The notes below the pieces were generated by a model. The model was given only the letters and a program-made list of their open reading frames with translations, did no database searches and was not told the origin of the DNA. A program made the position numbers and the translations under genes. Positions 26,034-38,014 of a stretch of 64,000 nt of DNA are shown one piece after another. Source of the stretch: Primula veris. Taxonomy: Eukaryota; Streptophyta; Magnoliopsida; Ericales; Primulaceae. Each line of letters begins with the position of its first letter. Position 1 is the stretch's first letter. Where the stretch lies: the NCBI GenBank assembly GCA_963682055.1, contig OY821740.1:41994795-42058794 (forward strand), in the 5' to 3' direction.

Positions 26034-29000
26034 ATATCCGGACCTTCCTCCTAGTGACTAATCGGTGGCAATTTTTTCTAATTTTTAAAGTATTTGACCA
26101 GCTTTCAAGTTTGAACTGCTAATCACCAACTAATACGATTAATCGCCGACTAACCCGACTAATCGCTGTGTTGACCTCTGTTGACTTCACCACCGACTAG
26201 CATTAGTCGAGTCGGATGGGGGAACGACTAATGACTAATCGGCCGTCAAATCCGACTTTTAGAACACTGTCTATATCTCTATATTGGAGGTTTTAGTAAA
26301 TGTTTACAAGTCTTAGTTTCTGCGGTTTTCTTATTTAACTTTTACTAACATCAGAGCCTGTCTTATAGGGGTGCCGATAATCCCAGTGGACTAGCCATCC
26401 CACCTCAAGAGCAATGTTTTTCTCAAAAATAATAATAATAATTTATACGATGGTTTTTCTAGATATTTTTTTAATGGTAAAAACAAACATTTTCTTACTC
26501 TAGGCAACCCACCAAAAAAAATCTTTTTTTGGGCCTGCACCTTACTACACCTAAAGCCGTATATTCTTTTTGGCGCCTTTTTTTAACTTTTTTCGAAACA
26601 AAATCATAAAGCTGCTTAAAGAAATCACTAGTAAAACTATAAAGTCCGGATCATGTCATAAAAAAAACAATATATTGTCTTTTACGTTACACAAAATATA
26701 GACCATCAAACAACATAGGTTATTCTTGTATTGTATTAGGAGGGGAAAACGACTTCTGGAAAATAATTTTTTCCTTTTTAGCGCCTATTCAGGACCAGAA
26801 CTTAATATAATTGGCTTGTTTGGTTTATACATGAACATGCCCTGACTAACATAAGCAAGTTTAGATTCTCTCTGTATAAAAAAGATCGGAGCTTTAGCAT
26901 ATGCTGTTAATTGGATAAAGTTCCTATCTTCCTGGTGTTTCTCTTGATCTGGATATGCAATGTATCATCTAAATGTAAATAGTGAGGCTCATGACTATGA
27001 CGACTCTGAGGATGTGTCCATATTTAGACCAATATTGTGCTCCAATGTATTAAATGGTTGATCTGTGAAGACCTATACCTAAGACACTCTAGTATCATGT
27101 AATTCTTAACTTTTAACTTCTAAAAACCAATTCCGTGTAAAGTAGCAACTGTGAGCTTTTTTATAATAACCACTCAACCAGAGCATTTGTTTTAGAAGAT
27201 AGGTTGGGTTTAATATTGATCCGAGTCATTAAATGAGAGACTCCATATCAGTTTGATGTTCAATCAGGGCTCTCCAGAGTACCTTTACTGAGTGTTTCTA
27301 TGACAGAACCTTTTTCAAGTCAGTTAATTTTTATTTCCTTTGGTTGAATTTGTGATTTAGGGTGCTTCTCCAGCTCGTACATGAGATGCAATACAAAGCG
27401 CAGAAAAATTTCGATGCAAGTAGAGATAAATCACTGCCAGTATTTGGTGTAGGGGTTGCTATTATCGATGAAAGTGCTTTATGTCCAGTCCCTTCAGATG
27501 AATTTGAAAGGGCAGTTAAAGACATAAAACTAATGTTATCAAATTTAAGTCCACCGACAAAAGAGTTGCATATTGTCCCAATAGAAAGCATATTTACTTC
27601 AGATGAAAGTGAGAGAATCGAAAAGTTAAATGAGCTTCTAAATGCTGTTAGCGATGTTACTGGAAAGGAAGATCTGTTATTGCATTTGAGAGCTTCATTG
27701 TTACAAAAGGTAAATTATTACTATTCAAGAGCATCGATAGTGGAAACAACATCACAAAGTAACTAAGTACAGTAAATGTTAACTTGGTGCATGTTAAACT
27801 TTAACGAGTTTAAAACCACATCATTGGCTGCTTTATTTTTGGTTAGCAACATAACACTAGGTAGTTTTATGTTGAAAAAATGTGTTTCAGTAAATGCATA
27901 TGTAAATAAACAAGATTTATCACTAAGAGAAAAACAAAGGCCACCTAACTAGTTAAACCACTAGCTGAAATTAACACAGATTTTAGCCTATGACAATTAT
28001 CATTGTATTTAGGGGATGAACTAACGCATCCCAATGTAGATAGGAAAATGGCCTTTAGCTAACAAATAACAGTAATAATGTAAGCTAGACATAGACATAC
28101 ATCATAAATGGTCTAATAATTGGATATAAACGTCGTAGAATGAAAAGATAGATATAATTAACAGCATTTCTTGTATATTTTATAGATTGCTACTGAAAAT
28201 GGATACACCAAAATTGTGTTGGGTACGTGCACGTCAAGGATTGCTTGCCATGTTCTTGCTGCCACTGTGAAGGTCAGTCTTAGGTTTATTTTCAATCATT
28301 TTCTGATTTTGGAATAAGTGAAGGAACTGTATTAATTTTCCGTGTGCGAGTTGTTGAAAAAAAAATAGCAATGCAGTTATCTAATGAAATAGTACTTAAT
28401 ATTGGTAGTGGGACTGAGGGGTAACGTTGGATGAGAAGATACTAAGATAGTGATTTGAGTAAAAAAGAAAAATCTAATTAGAAAAAAATGTTTCTGAAAT
28501 CTTGCATGATAAATTGTGTCAATAAATTTTTCCAGGGCAAGGGCTACTCGTTGGCGGCAGATATACAATATGTTGATGCAAGGGGCAAGATACCGGTAGT
28601 TCTTCCTTTGCGTGATTGTCTCAAGCAAGAGCTTGAAATGCTTTGCCGCCTTGACAGGTTTGTCTATCATACCTTTCATATGCTTTGCAAAATAGTGAGT
28701 CCTTGATAATTTTATTTGATAAAGTACTTATGTTTGTGATATATTTTTCCTTGATAAAGTTGGCAAAATCATTTGCAGTGCTGATATTCAAAAAATTTGT
28801 GGCAGGGCAGTCTAAGATACTGGGAGCTTTTCGATCGTCCGTGTTCTGGTATCAATGGCTTGATCTCGTCATTTGTGAAATTATTGCAGGTATTTTGCTC
28901 TCTATTTAACCTTTTCTGGTCACAAAGTTAACAAGAATTGGGTAAAGAAGTAGATATGTATAGCATGTCGTTTTGACTTTGAAGCACCGTCATTGTAAAA

Positions 29001-30717
29001 TGTTTCTATTTTCCTGCATAGTGATGTTCCATTTTCAGTCTAGATACTTCTTTTGAATTGAGTGGATAATCATACTTGCACAGATGCAATTCCCTGAATG
29101 GGTTGTAGTTCTAAAGTTGTGGGTGTGTTTGAACCATAGTTACTGTACTAGGAAATGTGGTGGACATGGGGAACTCGTCGTCTCATAGCACGTTTTTGGG
29201 TACATAATTTTTTTCTCTTCAGAGTGATTGTCAGTTTCCAAGTCAGGGATAATTGTTAGTTTTGGCCCTTTTGGGTACAGAATAAAAAGTTCTATTTTTA
29301 TAGGAAGCTCGTAATTTTTTCCTACTTAATCACTTCTATTATTCTATTTCTATTTACGTATGTGTAGATTACTTACTTTTTTTGTTAGACATGTAACCGT
29401 AACTATACATTTAATTATCATAGTTTCTTCATTTTCAAGTCTTGTCACTATTGATTAAAATCTAATATCTCTGTTTCCCAACTTCTGTTATATTATCAAA
29501 AGACCAAGCATCCCATTTTTCGTTTCCTTACTGTGCCCTTTTCCATTTTGAAACTAACAATGATGGTCTCAGGTTTGAACCATGATCGGTAACTATATTA
29601 AGTCACATGATGTTTTTTTTGTTTCAGGAAGAGAATTCTTCTCGTGAGAGCACGATAATGAGAACAGCAGGGAAACTTACTCCATTTCATTTTAATAAAA
29701 TTCCAGAAAGTAAGGAGATCGATTCTCATTTGGCATCCAAAAGGCGTCAAAAGAAATATAATCTAAAACCAAATGAGTCACTTTCCCCTGATTCTTCCTT
29801 CTGCCCTATTTGTAACAGTCCACTTAACAAATCTAATTCGATAAATTCAAGTAAAAATGAGGAAGTCCAGTTGGCAGGTCAGATATTTGCTAGCATGTGT
29901 TGTTCAAGCTGCCAATTTCAGATACTTCCCACCGGATCTACTGAGCAAATATATTCAATGTTACCTCATGAAATGGTTGGCCGAGCGAATGGTCTCAACC
30001 TTGACAAGCAAAGATTGCTTAGGTGAGAAAACTCGTTTACTTTAGCTGGTCGATTTTCTTATATGTTTCTATCTTCCAGTTAAGGGTGATTTATAAAAGT
30101 TTGTTTTCTCTTGTTAATCCGAAAATTGTTGTGTATATCCTACTTTTGTCCCTGTAGTGCAGTTATAATCCCTATGCATTAGCTATTGAGCAATTTTAGT
30201 CCTGACCTTAATATGTTATGCAGTTTTTTCCCTAACTCTAACACCGTTAGGATTACTTTTAATACATACTACTTATGTATTGTGCATTTCATTCCCTATA
30301 TTGCGTAATTTCTAGCAAACGTTGTATAAATCCGAAATTTTAGCTACTTGTTGGAAAAGCAAAAAGGAGTTAGGGTTTACAACAAATAATCGGAATAAAG
30401 AGACTTGAGTTCTGTTTTAAGAAAAAAGATATTGACTAGAAGTTCATATTGTTAATGTGTCGGGTCAAATCTCGGACAAATAATAGTATAGTGTAGGGAC
30501 TTAGTTTCTCATTTTTTTTAATAAAATGCGACATGACTATATCAGTTTCCATTTTCTTGGTTGAGCTCCATATGAAGTCACTTCCAGACTTTTCCTTTGT
30601 GTTCTCTTTCAAAATTATTGGCTGTATATACCCTCATCTTTTCTTCATATTCATGTCTGTGTTTCCAGGGAACAAATACATGATTGCCTGCTTTCCGAAG
30701 GCGAAGATGAAGCCTGA
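25296..30717 (+). CDS. CTU2: Cytoplasmic tRNA 2-thiolation protein 2
   Basis: Seven exons (25296-25579, 27361-27709, 28186-28272, 28536-28657, 28811-28889, 29628-30022, 30669-30717) close into 454 residues, the expected CTU2 length. CTU2 (yeast Ncs2) pairs with CTU1 to add sulphur at C2 of the wobble uridine of Lys, Glu and Gln tRNAs in the cytosol. An N-terminal zinc motif CTKC...CGDC (about residues 38-61) precedes the PP-loop-like motif, which here reads AFSAGTSSR where SGG is usual. The core follows with LGTCTSRIACHVLAATVKGKG, then PVVLPLRDCLKQELEMLC. A C-terminal pair, CPIC and CSSC, marks the second zinc site, and the tail LREQIHDCLLSEGEDEA is typical. Exon 5 must start at 28811; the nearer AG at 28805 would bring a stop. 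Intron 1 (1.8 kb) holds repeats, including (TA)25. Confidence 0.93.
25981..26030. repeat. (TA)25 microsatellite in CTU2 intron 1
   Basis: A run of 25 uninterrupted TA dinucleotides fills these positions. It is self-complementary and can form a cruciform. The length is likely to vary between individuals. Confidence 0.97.
26566..26795 (+). repeat. Dispersed repeat in CTU2 intron 1, copy A
   Basis: This stretch resembles 46820-47070 in the same orientation. Shared words include ATTGTCTTTTAC, ACCATCAAA, and GGAAAACGACTTC, in the same order and at similar spacing, between GGCGCC-like words at the left and GCGCCTA at the right. Both copies lie in the first intron of a gene. It looks like an old non-coding transposon piece of unknown class. 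Confidence 0.6.
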
Positions 30718-31558
30718 GATACTAATGTTATGCCTTATAATAGGGGGAAAACACTAGATAGGACTATTCTATATCTAGTATGTGCTGTTTCGACTAGTAA
30801 TTAGTATTTGCTTAGTGAAGGCAAAAAGCATCTTCAGCAGCGAACTCCAGCATGGAAAGAAGTTGGTATGTTTTGAAAGTTAAAATATATCAGTTGATAT
30901 ACTTTGTTCTCATTATTTTGTAGCAAATTCAAATTTTGAAGTATTTATAAGCATGGAGTGTAATTTGATCATCTTGTCGAGAATATCTTACTATTGAATT
31001 TTTTGACTTACGGTGTTGACGTTTTTACTCCTTTGCGGACTTATAGAGCGCTTTGATTTTCTCTAAAGTTTGAGCTAATTAATGATGGGTATGTTCGGTG
31101 ATTAAGATGGTTTTGAAATAGCTACAAATATTCTACCCCTTATTATACATTTCAATAATTAATTTTTTTTTAAATCTACACACAATTTATTTTGAAATAA
31201 ATGTATAAATTAGTGTAAATTAAACATTAAATTTTAGAAAAATTGTCTAAAGCAATATTATGTCCAAATGTTTTAAAATTTGAATACAATATAATATAAA
31301 AACTTATAAATTTGCGAAACAGGTTGTGAAAATTTAAAATTTAAATAAAAATAAGCAATGACGCAAAGAAAGAGATAAAGAATAGGGCTAGAAAATTTGT
31401 ACTCGTATGATATATAAGAGGCCCTAGTCAAATTTAGAAAGTGCCTTCCCATACTTGTTTCATCTTTTTTCAAATGAAATATAACCAAACTTATTAAAAG
31501 CAATGTTGAACATGAAATCTTATTTTTGTGAGTCAGTCTACCAAAATTGGAGTAAACG
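30718..31558. other. Intergenic DNA downstream of CTU2
   Basis: It holds the CTU2 3' end. The rest is AT-rich and shows no gene, structured RNA or clear repeat. Confidence 0.5.
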
Positions 31559-31568
31559 GTAGTATTTT

Positions 31569-33401
31569 GGGTAAATTAGTTTTTAGTGACCTGGGTTTTG
31601 GCCTATTTTAGGATAAGTGGCCTAAATTTTTTTAATTTCGGTTTTGTGACCTAAGTTTAACTCTGTTAGCAATTTAGTGACCTGTCACCCTATTTTTCGA
31701 AAAAAAAAACATATTTCTTGCTAAAATGACTAAAATACCCTCATATTTTGGAGGGTAAATTAGTCTTTAGTGACCTGGGTTTTTGCCTATTTTAGGATAA
31801 GTGACCTAAGTTTTTTTAATTTCGGTTTTGTAACCTAAGTTTAACTCTGTTAGTAATTTAGTGACCTGCCATCCTATTTTTCAAAAAAAAAACATATTTG
31901 TTGCTAAAATGACTAAAATACCCTCAGATTTTGGAGGGAAATTTCATTTTGTTTTCCCTCCAATTGCATATACAGCCAAATTAAATTTTTTTTTCTTTTC
32001 TTTTCTAATTTCGTTTTTTCTGTTATTTGGTTTTCAGATTTCAAAAAGTTGCCCAATTTTATCTAAATTTTTTTCCAATTTTATCAAAAAAAAACTCTAA
32101 CCATCAACCATCAAATTCCTTCATATATCAAATTAATATATTTTTTTATCAAATCAACATCACTCTACCACTACAAATTATCCACAATTTTACCAAAACA
32201 AAAAACCTCTTCCAGTTTACCAAAAAAAAACTTCCCTAATTTTATCAAAAAAAAACCCTATCAACCATCAAACTCTTTCATATATCAAATTAATATATTT
32301 TTTTCTCAAATCAACATCACTCTGCCACTACATTTATCCTCAATTTTACCAAAAAAAAAAACATATCCCAATTTACCAAAATAAAACTTCACTCAGTTGA
32401 TGGTTAGAGTTTATTTTTTGTAAAATTGGGTGAGATTTATTTTGATAAATTGGGATAGGTTTTTTTTTGGTAAAATTGGGGATAAATGTAGGTAGAGTGA
32501 TGTTGATTTGAGAAAAAAATATATTAATTTGATATATGAAGGAGTTTGATGGTTGATGGTTAGGGTTTTTTTTTGGTAAAATTAGGGAAGTTTTTTTTTT
32601 TTTTGGTAAACTGAGAGAGGTTTTTTGTTTTAGTAAAATTGGGGATAATTTGTAGTGGTAGAGTGATGTTGATTTGATAAAAAAAAATATTAATTTGATA
32701 TAGGAAGGAATTTGATGGTTGATGGTTAGAGTTTTTTTTTTGATAAAATTGGAAAAAAATTTAGGTAAAATTGGGCAACTTTTTGAAATCTGAAAACCAA
32801 ATAACAGAAAAAACGAAATTAGAAAAGAAAAAAAAAAAAAAAATTTGGCTGCCACGTAGAAGTGGGATTGCCAATCCCACGTCTGTTATATTTATTAGCA
32901 TTTTGGATATGTAAAAGAGAATCTCCCGTATATATGTGAGTATATGTGTCTGTATAAGCCCTAATCTGGGTATATTGATCATTTTGTTTAACTTAATTGG
33001 GAAAATACTGTTTTACCCTTTTAGTTAACAGACGTTATGGCACGTGACTGCACGTGGAACGTATTCCGTCCACTGAATTGACGCAAGGTCACTAAATTGC
33101 TAACAGAGTTAAACTTAGGTCACAAAACCGAAATTAAAAAAACTTAGGTCACTTATCCTAAAATAGGCCAAAACCCAGGTCACTAAAGAGTAATTTACCT
33201 GGAAAAGACTGTTTTACCCTTTTAGTTAACAGATGTTAGGGCACGTGACTGCACGTGTAACGTATTCCGTCCACTGAATTGACGTAAGGTCACTAAATTG
33301 CTAACAGAGTTAAACTTAGGTCACAAAACCGAAATTAAAAAAATTTAGGTCACTTATCCTAAAATAGGCCAAAACCCAGGTCAATAAAAACTAATTTACC
33401 C
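31569..33401. mobile_element. Foldback Mutator-like element with 10-bp target duplication
   Basis: The ends GGGTAAATTAG (31569) and CTAATTTACCC (ending 33401) are perfect inverts of each other. They are flanked by an identical 10-bp duplication, GTAGTATTTT, at 31559-31568 and 33402-33411; 9-11 bp is the size made by Mutator-type transposases. The outer arms carry mirrored words such as GACCTGGGTTTTGGCC and AGGATAAGTG. An outer-arm unit is repeated twice on each side (near 31587 and 31767 on the left, near 33118 and 33300 on the right). The inner part, about 31975-32390 against 32395-32850, is a second long inverted repeat, so nearly the whole 1.83 kb can fold into a hairpin. It encodes no transposase; long open frames inside it are low-complexity by-products. 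It would need a transposase supplied elsewhere. Confidence 0.9.
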
Positions 33402-33411
33402 GTAGTATTTT

Positions 33412-34858
33412 CTTTTGAGTAATGCTGTAATCCGTACACTGTATATATGATGAAGTAAGATCACATTAAATGAATAAAAGATGCACCAGTATTTTGTTAT
33501 TAGCACTTTTTGTTGTTTATAAATATAGTTTAAGAAAATAAAGGGGCTTTAAAATGCAAGAGAGGCCATACGTCAAGTACTTTAATTGTTTATTTTCTTG
33601 ATCAATAAACTTTTTCACACTGATAAAACGCCAATAGATAATCACCAACTCATGGTATTATTAGTTGGGAGATTTCGGATCGTTGAAGCCTTGAAGGTAT
33701 AATGGGGTGGGGAGAGGTGGTGGATGCGACGTGTATATATCTATGTATGTATCAATATACATTTGTTTAATATAATAATTATATAATATATATAATAAAT
33801 TGATATTTATGTGGTTTCATTTACATCTTAGGGATAATATAGAAAATTCATAGAAAAATGTTGATGATGTCATTGACCAAATTCACTCTAGATTTATTCC
33901 TACTTACATATGACGAAAAAGTGATAAATATGTAGAACGTGTAAGGTTAAATTAAGCGTTTAGTGATTCTTATATCTTGAAAAACACCAAGTGGGTAAGT
34001 CAGAACACCCTTATAAGAAAGCACATATATCGAGTGTGATAAGAGCCGCTTATATGAGAATAATTTAAAGCTAGTTCTCTAAATATCTTGATGAAATTAA
34101 CGACATGGCTAAAACGGGAACAACCAAAATACTCGAATAATGGTGTAGAAAATGCATTGTGTGAGTATTACTGTCTTGGTATACACAAAAAACCGAACAG
34201 TTCAAAAAATCACGTTCATTGCTTAGCGAGTATATCCGATAGTACATCACCACGGAATGTTCAAGGCGAAAACTGCCTTTCCCGATGCAGTACTTTTCGC
34301 ATAGCTCTCTCTCGACATTGTATTGCATTTTCATATCGACCAATTCATTCATGTGGGGATTTCGTATAAACAAATATAAACATGCAATATTATTGTTACC
34401 GGTTCTATCTATTGTTAACATGCAATCACTACATTTAAGTAATTAAATAGTTGTGTACTGTACACCGAATATGACGGAATTCGCTGGCAAAATGGTTTGA
34501 TCATTTGTACCTGAAAATCTCAAAAGACGGACCAAGTCTATAGTATCACCATATCTTGTTCAGAACACTTTCGCCCCGCATAGACTCTGAGGATATATGG
34601 ACGTTGTTCTCTTAAGAAACAATGGTCTCACAATGCGACCGTAAGTAGTATGCAATAAAACGATCCGCGAATAAATCTTTAGCGATGAAGACTTTCTTTC
34701 TCTAATTATTTATATGTATAAAACAAATGCAAGGATTTTTATAAAGGTGTTTAATGTTTTTATGCCATGTATTTTATGAAATTATATGACTTATATATAG
34801 TGGTCAATATATATTTTCAATAAAAAAAAAAATACAAACATTTATTTAAAAGAGACTA
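33412..34858. other. Intergenic DNA, nothing recognised
   Basis: Two overlapping frames near 34071-34421 on opposite strands have no family resemblance, so I take neither as a gene. No repeat with clear borders is seen. Confidence 0.45.
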
Positions 34859-35256
34859 GGGATGACAATTTCATGGGTTTCAATCCGAGCCGACCCGTCG
34901 CGGGTCAGGTAAAAGTGCAATTCTATTCGGGTCGGGTCAGGACGAGTTAAAATGGGTAAAAGTGCAACTTAAAAAAGTGAAATTTAAGACTCTCCCTGTC
35001 CTCTCTCTATCATATACATTAAACTTTTTTTTTATATTATTTTTATATTATAGTTATAAATCAAATGATTTTTTAATCTAACTAACAAACTTTATTTGAA
35101 ATTTTTGATATGTATGAGATTCATTTTTTAAAAGAAAAAATATATTTTTTAAAAACGGATCAAATGGATCATGTCGGATCGGATCAAATTGATAAAAATA
35201 CAACTTTATCCTCGGATCGGATTGAAACCCGCGGAATTGTAAATTTAGTTGTTCCC
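34859..35256. mobile_element. MITE-like element with imperfect terminal inverted repeats
   Basis: The left end reads GGGATGACAATTTCATGGG followed by TTTCAATCCGA. The right end, read on the minus strand, begins GGGAACAACTAAATTTACAA and then reaches GGGTTTCAATCCGATCCG. The shared TTTCAATCCGA block and the matching GGG starts point to inverted termini about 30-45 bp long. Internal GACCCG and CGGGTC words are typical of a common plant MITE group. No target duplication could be confirmed and no protein is encoded. Confidence 0.62.
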
Positions 35257-35766
35257 TTTTCCTTCATAGAAAGATTTGATGCGTACCGTTCTCAGTCAAC
35301 ATAAAACGATATAAAATAAAATATCCTCTGTACGTATCTCTCTCTATATATATAGTTTATATTTGCACACATCGACAGCCTGTGAAGAATTAATTTTGAT
35401 AATTCATTATATCATATTTGTCTCTTGTATACAGATACATTTGTTTGTATTTCTTTGTATGATCTCATAATAGGAAGATAATTTTTATATGCCAATTTTC
35501 TGTTCGTGTTTGATTTGGATTCCATGTTTTTTTTTATTAGATTTCTCACCTATGATTATAGTTCGTATTCCTTGTCTAGCTGTTTGGCTGCAACTTTTTA
35601 GCAATTAAGCTGTTTTTTTAGTTTGGGAGAAGATTCAATTAGAAAACCAAATGCAGAAAATTTAATCGATAAATCGACAGGGGCGTCGTTTTGAGTATTG
35701 CTATAATCCAAACTGGATAAAACATAATCAAAACCTTTGCTGTCGCAGTTTTATAATAAACACATC
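35257..35766. other. AT-rich spacer, nothing recognised
   Basis: No gene or repeat border is seen. It may include the 3' flank of the broken transposase that follows, but no terminal inverted repeat could be matched to the far side. Confidence 0.4.
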
Positions 35767-38014
35767 TCATTCGACAAAGCTCCTGGTACAAGTCTCATCT
35801 AATTTCGAACCAATTTTCTTCCCATTCATTTTACGCAACACTTTTGCAATTACTCGAAAGCCACAGTTACCATTACCATGCACATCATTTACTGTATCAA
35901 TGAAATTATGTAGCATGGACAATATTTGCTCACTGTACTTCAAGGTTGTCCTAATGATGGAGTTATTTGTGGTCCTACACGTCCTCCTAGTTTGCTGAAA
36001 TGTCGTTTCTTCGGCATTCTCTTTCCCTTTATCTCGCCTAGCTACTTTTTCCACTTTGACTTTTCATTTATCCTGACTAGCAATTTCTTTGTTCACATAC
36101 TCGCAGACTGACTTGTCCCTCTTACTAGAAGTGTCTCTTTTTCTAGGTTTCTTTATATTTTTTTTTACTTCCGGATCATTCATTGATGTTTTAGAGGGTA
36201 AAGTTATTTCTCAGAGCCCGGATCATTCATTGATGTTTTAGAGGGCAAAGTTATCTCTCAGAGTTGTGTTTTCATGTGTCGTTTTTCAACGGAAGTTTTT
36301 GTAGAATAAACACTTTTAAACTCGTTCAGATCAGCGTCAACCCCATAATCATTGTTCGACCTATTATCATCAGTGACATCTAATTTTTTCCAGAATTTAT
36401 GAATATATTCTAGTAAAAGAGGCTTGCCAAATAAATAATGGTCACTCATAATACGGTGACAAGGTAGTACATGAGACAACTTTATACCACAATCACAATC
36501 CGTAGCGGACTGTCCATCACATTTTTTATTTTGTTCAAGTAATAAATCAAATGTATGGTGTGATATATATGATCTAAAATTTGTAAAGATATGTACCCGT
36601 TCTGTATGTGGAAAATAAGATTGGACCTTTTCCAACTTCATCTTAATCTCGTCAAACTGTTTAGTAAGAATTTTATGCATAACGACCCAAACATTTTCAA
36701 GAGTGTCAGAATTGCTGAAAAGTGACGATTTTAGCTTCGAGTGTTGTTGTTTAGCCCGGTTACTATTTCTATTAGATACATGTGTTGACGAGTTAATATA
36801 GCATGCAACAAACTTGGTGACATATTCACATAACAAGTTTGTTATATAATTAACAAAATCAGCATACGAATCGTAGGAGAACGTGAAGGTAGCTACGCTA
36901 TAATTTTACTCCTCTATTGTTTCAGCATAACCACTAAACTCCAATCATCTAGAAAATTTTACCAATTTTCCAAACGCATTTTTGGTTTACACTGTTTCAA
37001 AACGTTTTTTGAAATATGGAAGGTGCATGACAAATGATAAGAATCAGTAAAAACAACACACAATGCATTCATCATGGTCATTTATTTGTCGGTTATAAAA
37101 CCCTAGGTAGTGTACACCCTCCAATGTATCTTTTAATTTTTGCAGAGCCCAAATATAACTACCTTCCGTCTCATCCCGCATAAAAACAAAACATAAGCAA
37201 TATGTTTGGTTTGTTGAAATCATCCCCACAATTTATATAAATGACTTATTGAAGCGGTTTGTTCTATATGTACAATCCATTAACAATACATCAGTAAAAA
37301 CTTTGAACAACCTTATAGAATCGGGATGGGCAAAAAATAAGTTTTCTAAGTGATGCGTGGTTGGTTTCGCTTCATAAAGGAAAGTATAATGATATTTGTC
37401 CAACAAATTAAACAGTTCTTATGTCGGCGTCCTACCATCTCGCTCTTTAAATTTAATATAAATAAAAAAGTATGTAATGTTTTCACGTTTGACAAATTGT
37501 CAGAGTCTCGAACCTTTAGAGCCTCTAATATGACACTAACTTTAAAAATACTTTACCTTAATGACCTACATAATTGCTTTTCGGGTTCCGATAAATGAGC
37601 ACGCCGTGCTTTCCCTTGTAGGTAAGTACAGAGTTTATGATTATAGTTTTCATTCTCCACACGACATATCCATTCATCATTAATAAAAAAAAAACCTTTA
37701 ATAGAAAATGGACAACCTGTTTTCTTCGTACCGAATCAGTGGAATACACCTTCTTTTGCTGTTAAACACCCAAGCTATCACAACATATCTCAACATACGG
37801 TACTCTTGTACCGTAAAACCCCCCGATCTACGAATAGAAATAATAAAACCCCAATTTTCAACCATGTCAGAAAGATAAGCATGTCATCCCTACTATTCCA
37901 ATACAAATCATCAACATCGAAATATTGTGTATAATCGGTTAGTTTCACATTTGAGCTACTTGAAAAACCAACATAATTATAGTCCCGATAATGGTTGTCG
38001 TCATGTTCCGCCAT
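35767..38014 (-). pseudogene. Broken MULE transposase with FAR1-like, SWIM-like and OTU-like parts
   Basis: The minus strand carries, in order, the pieces of a Mutator-like transposase. A start at 38014 reads MAEHDDNHYRDYNYVG. Within about 120 bases a frameshift moves the frame to DMVENWGFIISIRRSG, the FAR1-like DNA-binding part, and its second half (INDEWICRVENENYNHKL) lies near 37690-37630. The transposase core follows near 37350-37050, with AHPDSIRLFKVFTDVLLMDC, TYRTNRFN and RDETEGSYIWALQKLKD. A stop replaces the residue after FITDK. A CDCGIKLSHVLPCH segment near 36500-36450 is a damaged SWIM-type zinc motif. The last open piece, 36054-35767, has NGNCGFRVIA, the Cys region of an OTU-like protease, truncated soon afterwards. 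Such fusions are known in plant MULEs. Stops, frameshifts and a 47-bp tandem duplication make it non-functional. Confidence 0.85.
36171..36263. repeat. 47-bp tandem duplication inside the broken MULE
   Basis: A unit beginning CCGGATCATTCATTGATGTT occurs at 36171-36217 and again at 36218-36263 with three or so differences. The copies lie between the SWIM-like and OTU-like coding pieces, so the duplication arose after or during decay. Confidence 0.92.

Noticed and set aside
28801..28810. Alternative CTU2 exon 5 acceptor at GCAG|GGCAG
   Set aside because: Using it puts a stop three codons later, while the next AG (28810) gives the family sequence.
32373..32855. 160-codon minus-strand open frame
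   Set aside because: It lies inside the inverted arm of the foldback element and is low-complexity Lys/Phe/Asn-rich text that mirrors a plus-strand frame on the other arm.
34071..34421. Overlapping open frames on both strands
   Set aside because: Neither has a recognisable domain or a supporting splice partner. The length is within chance for this composition.
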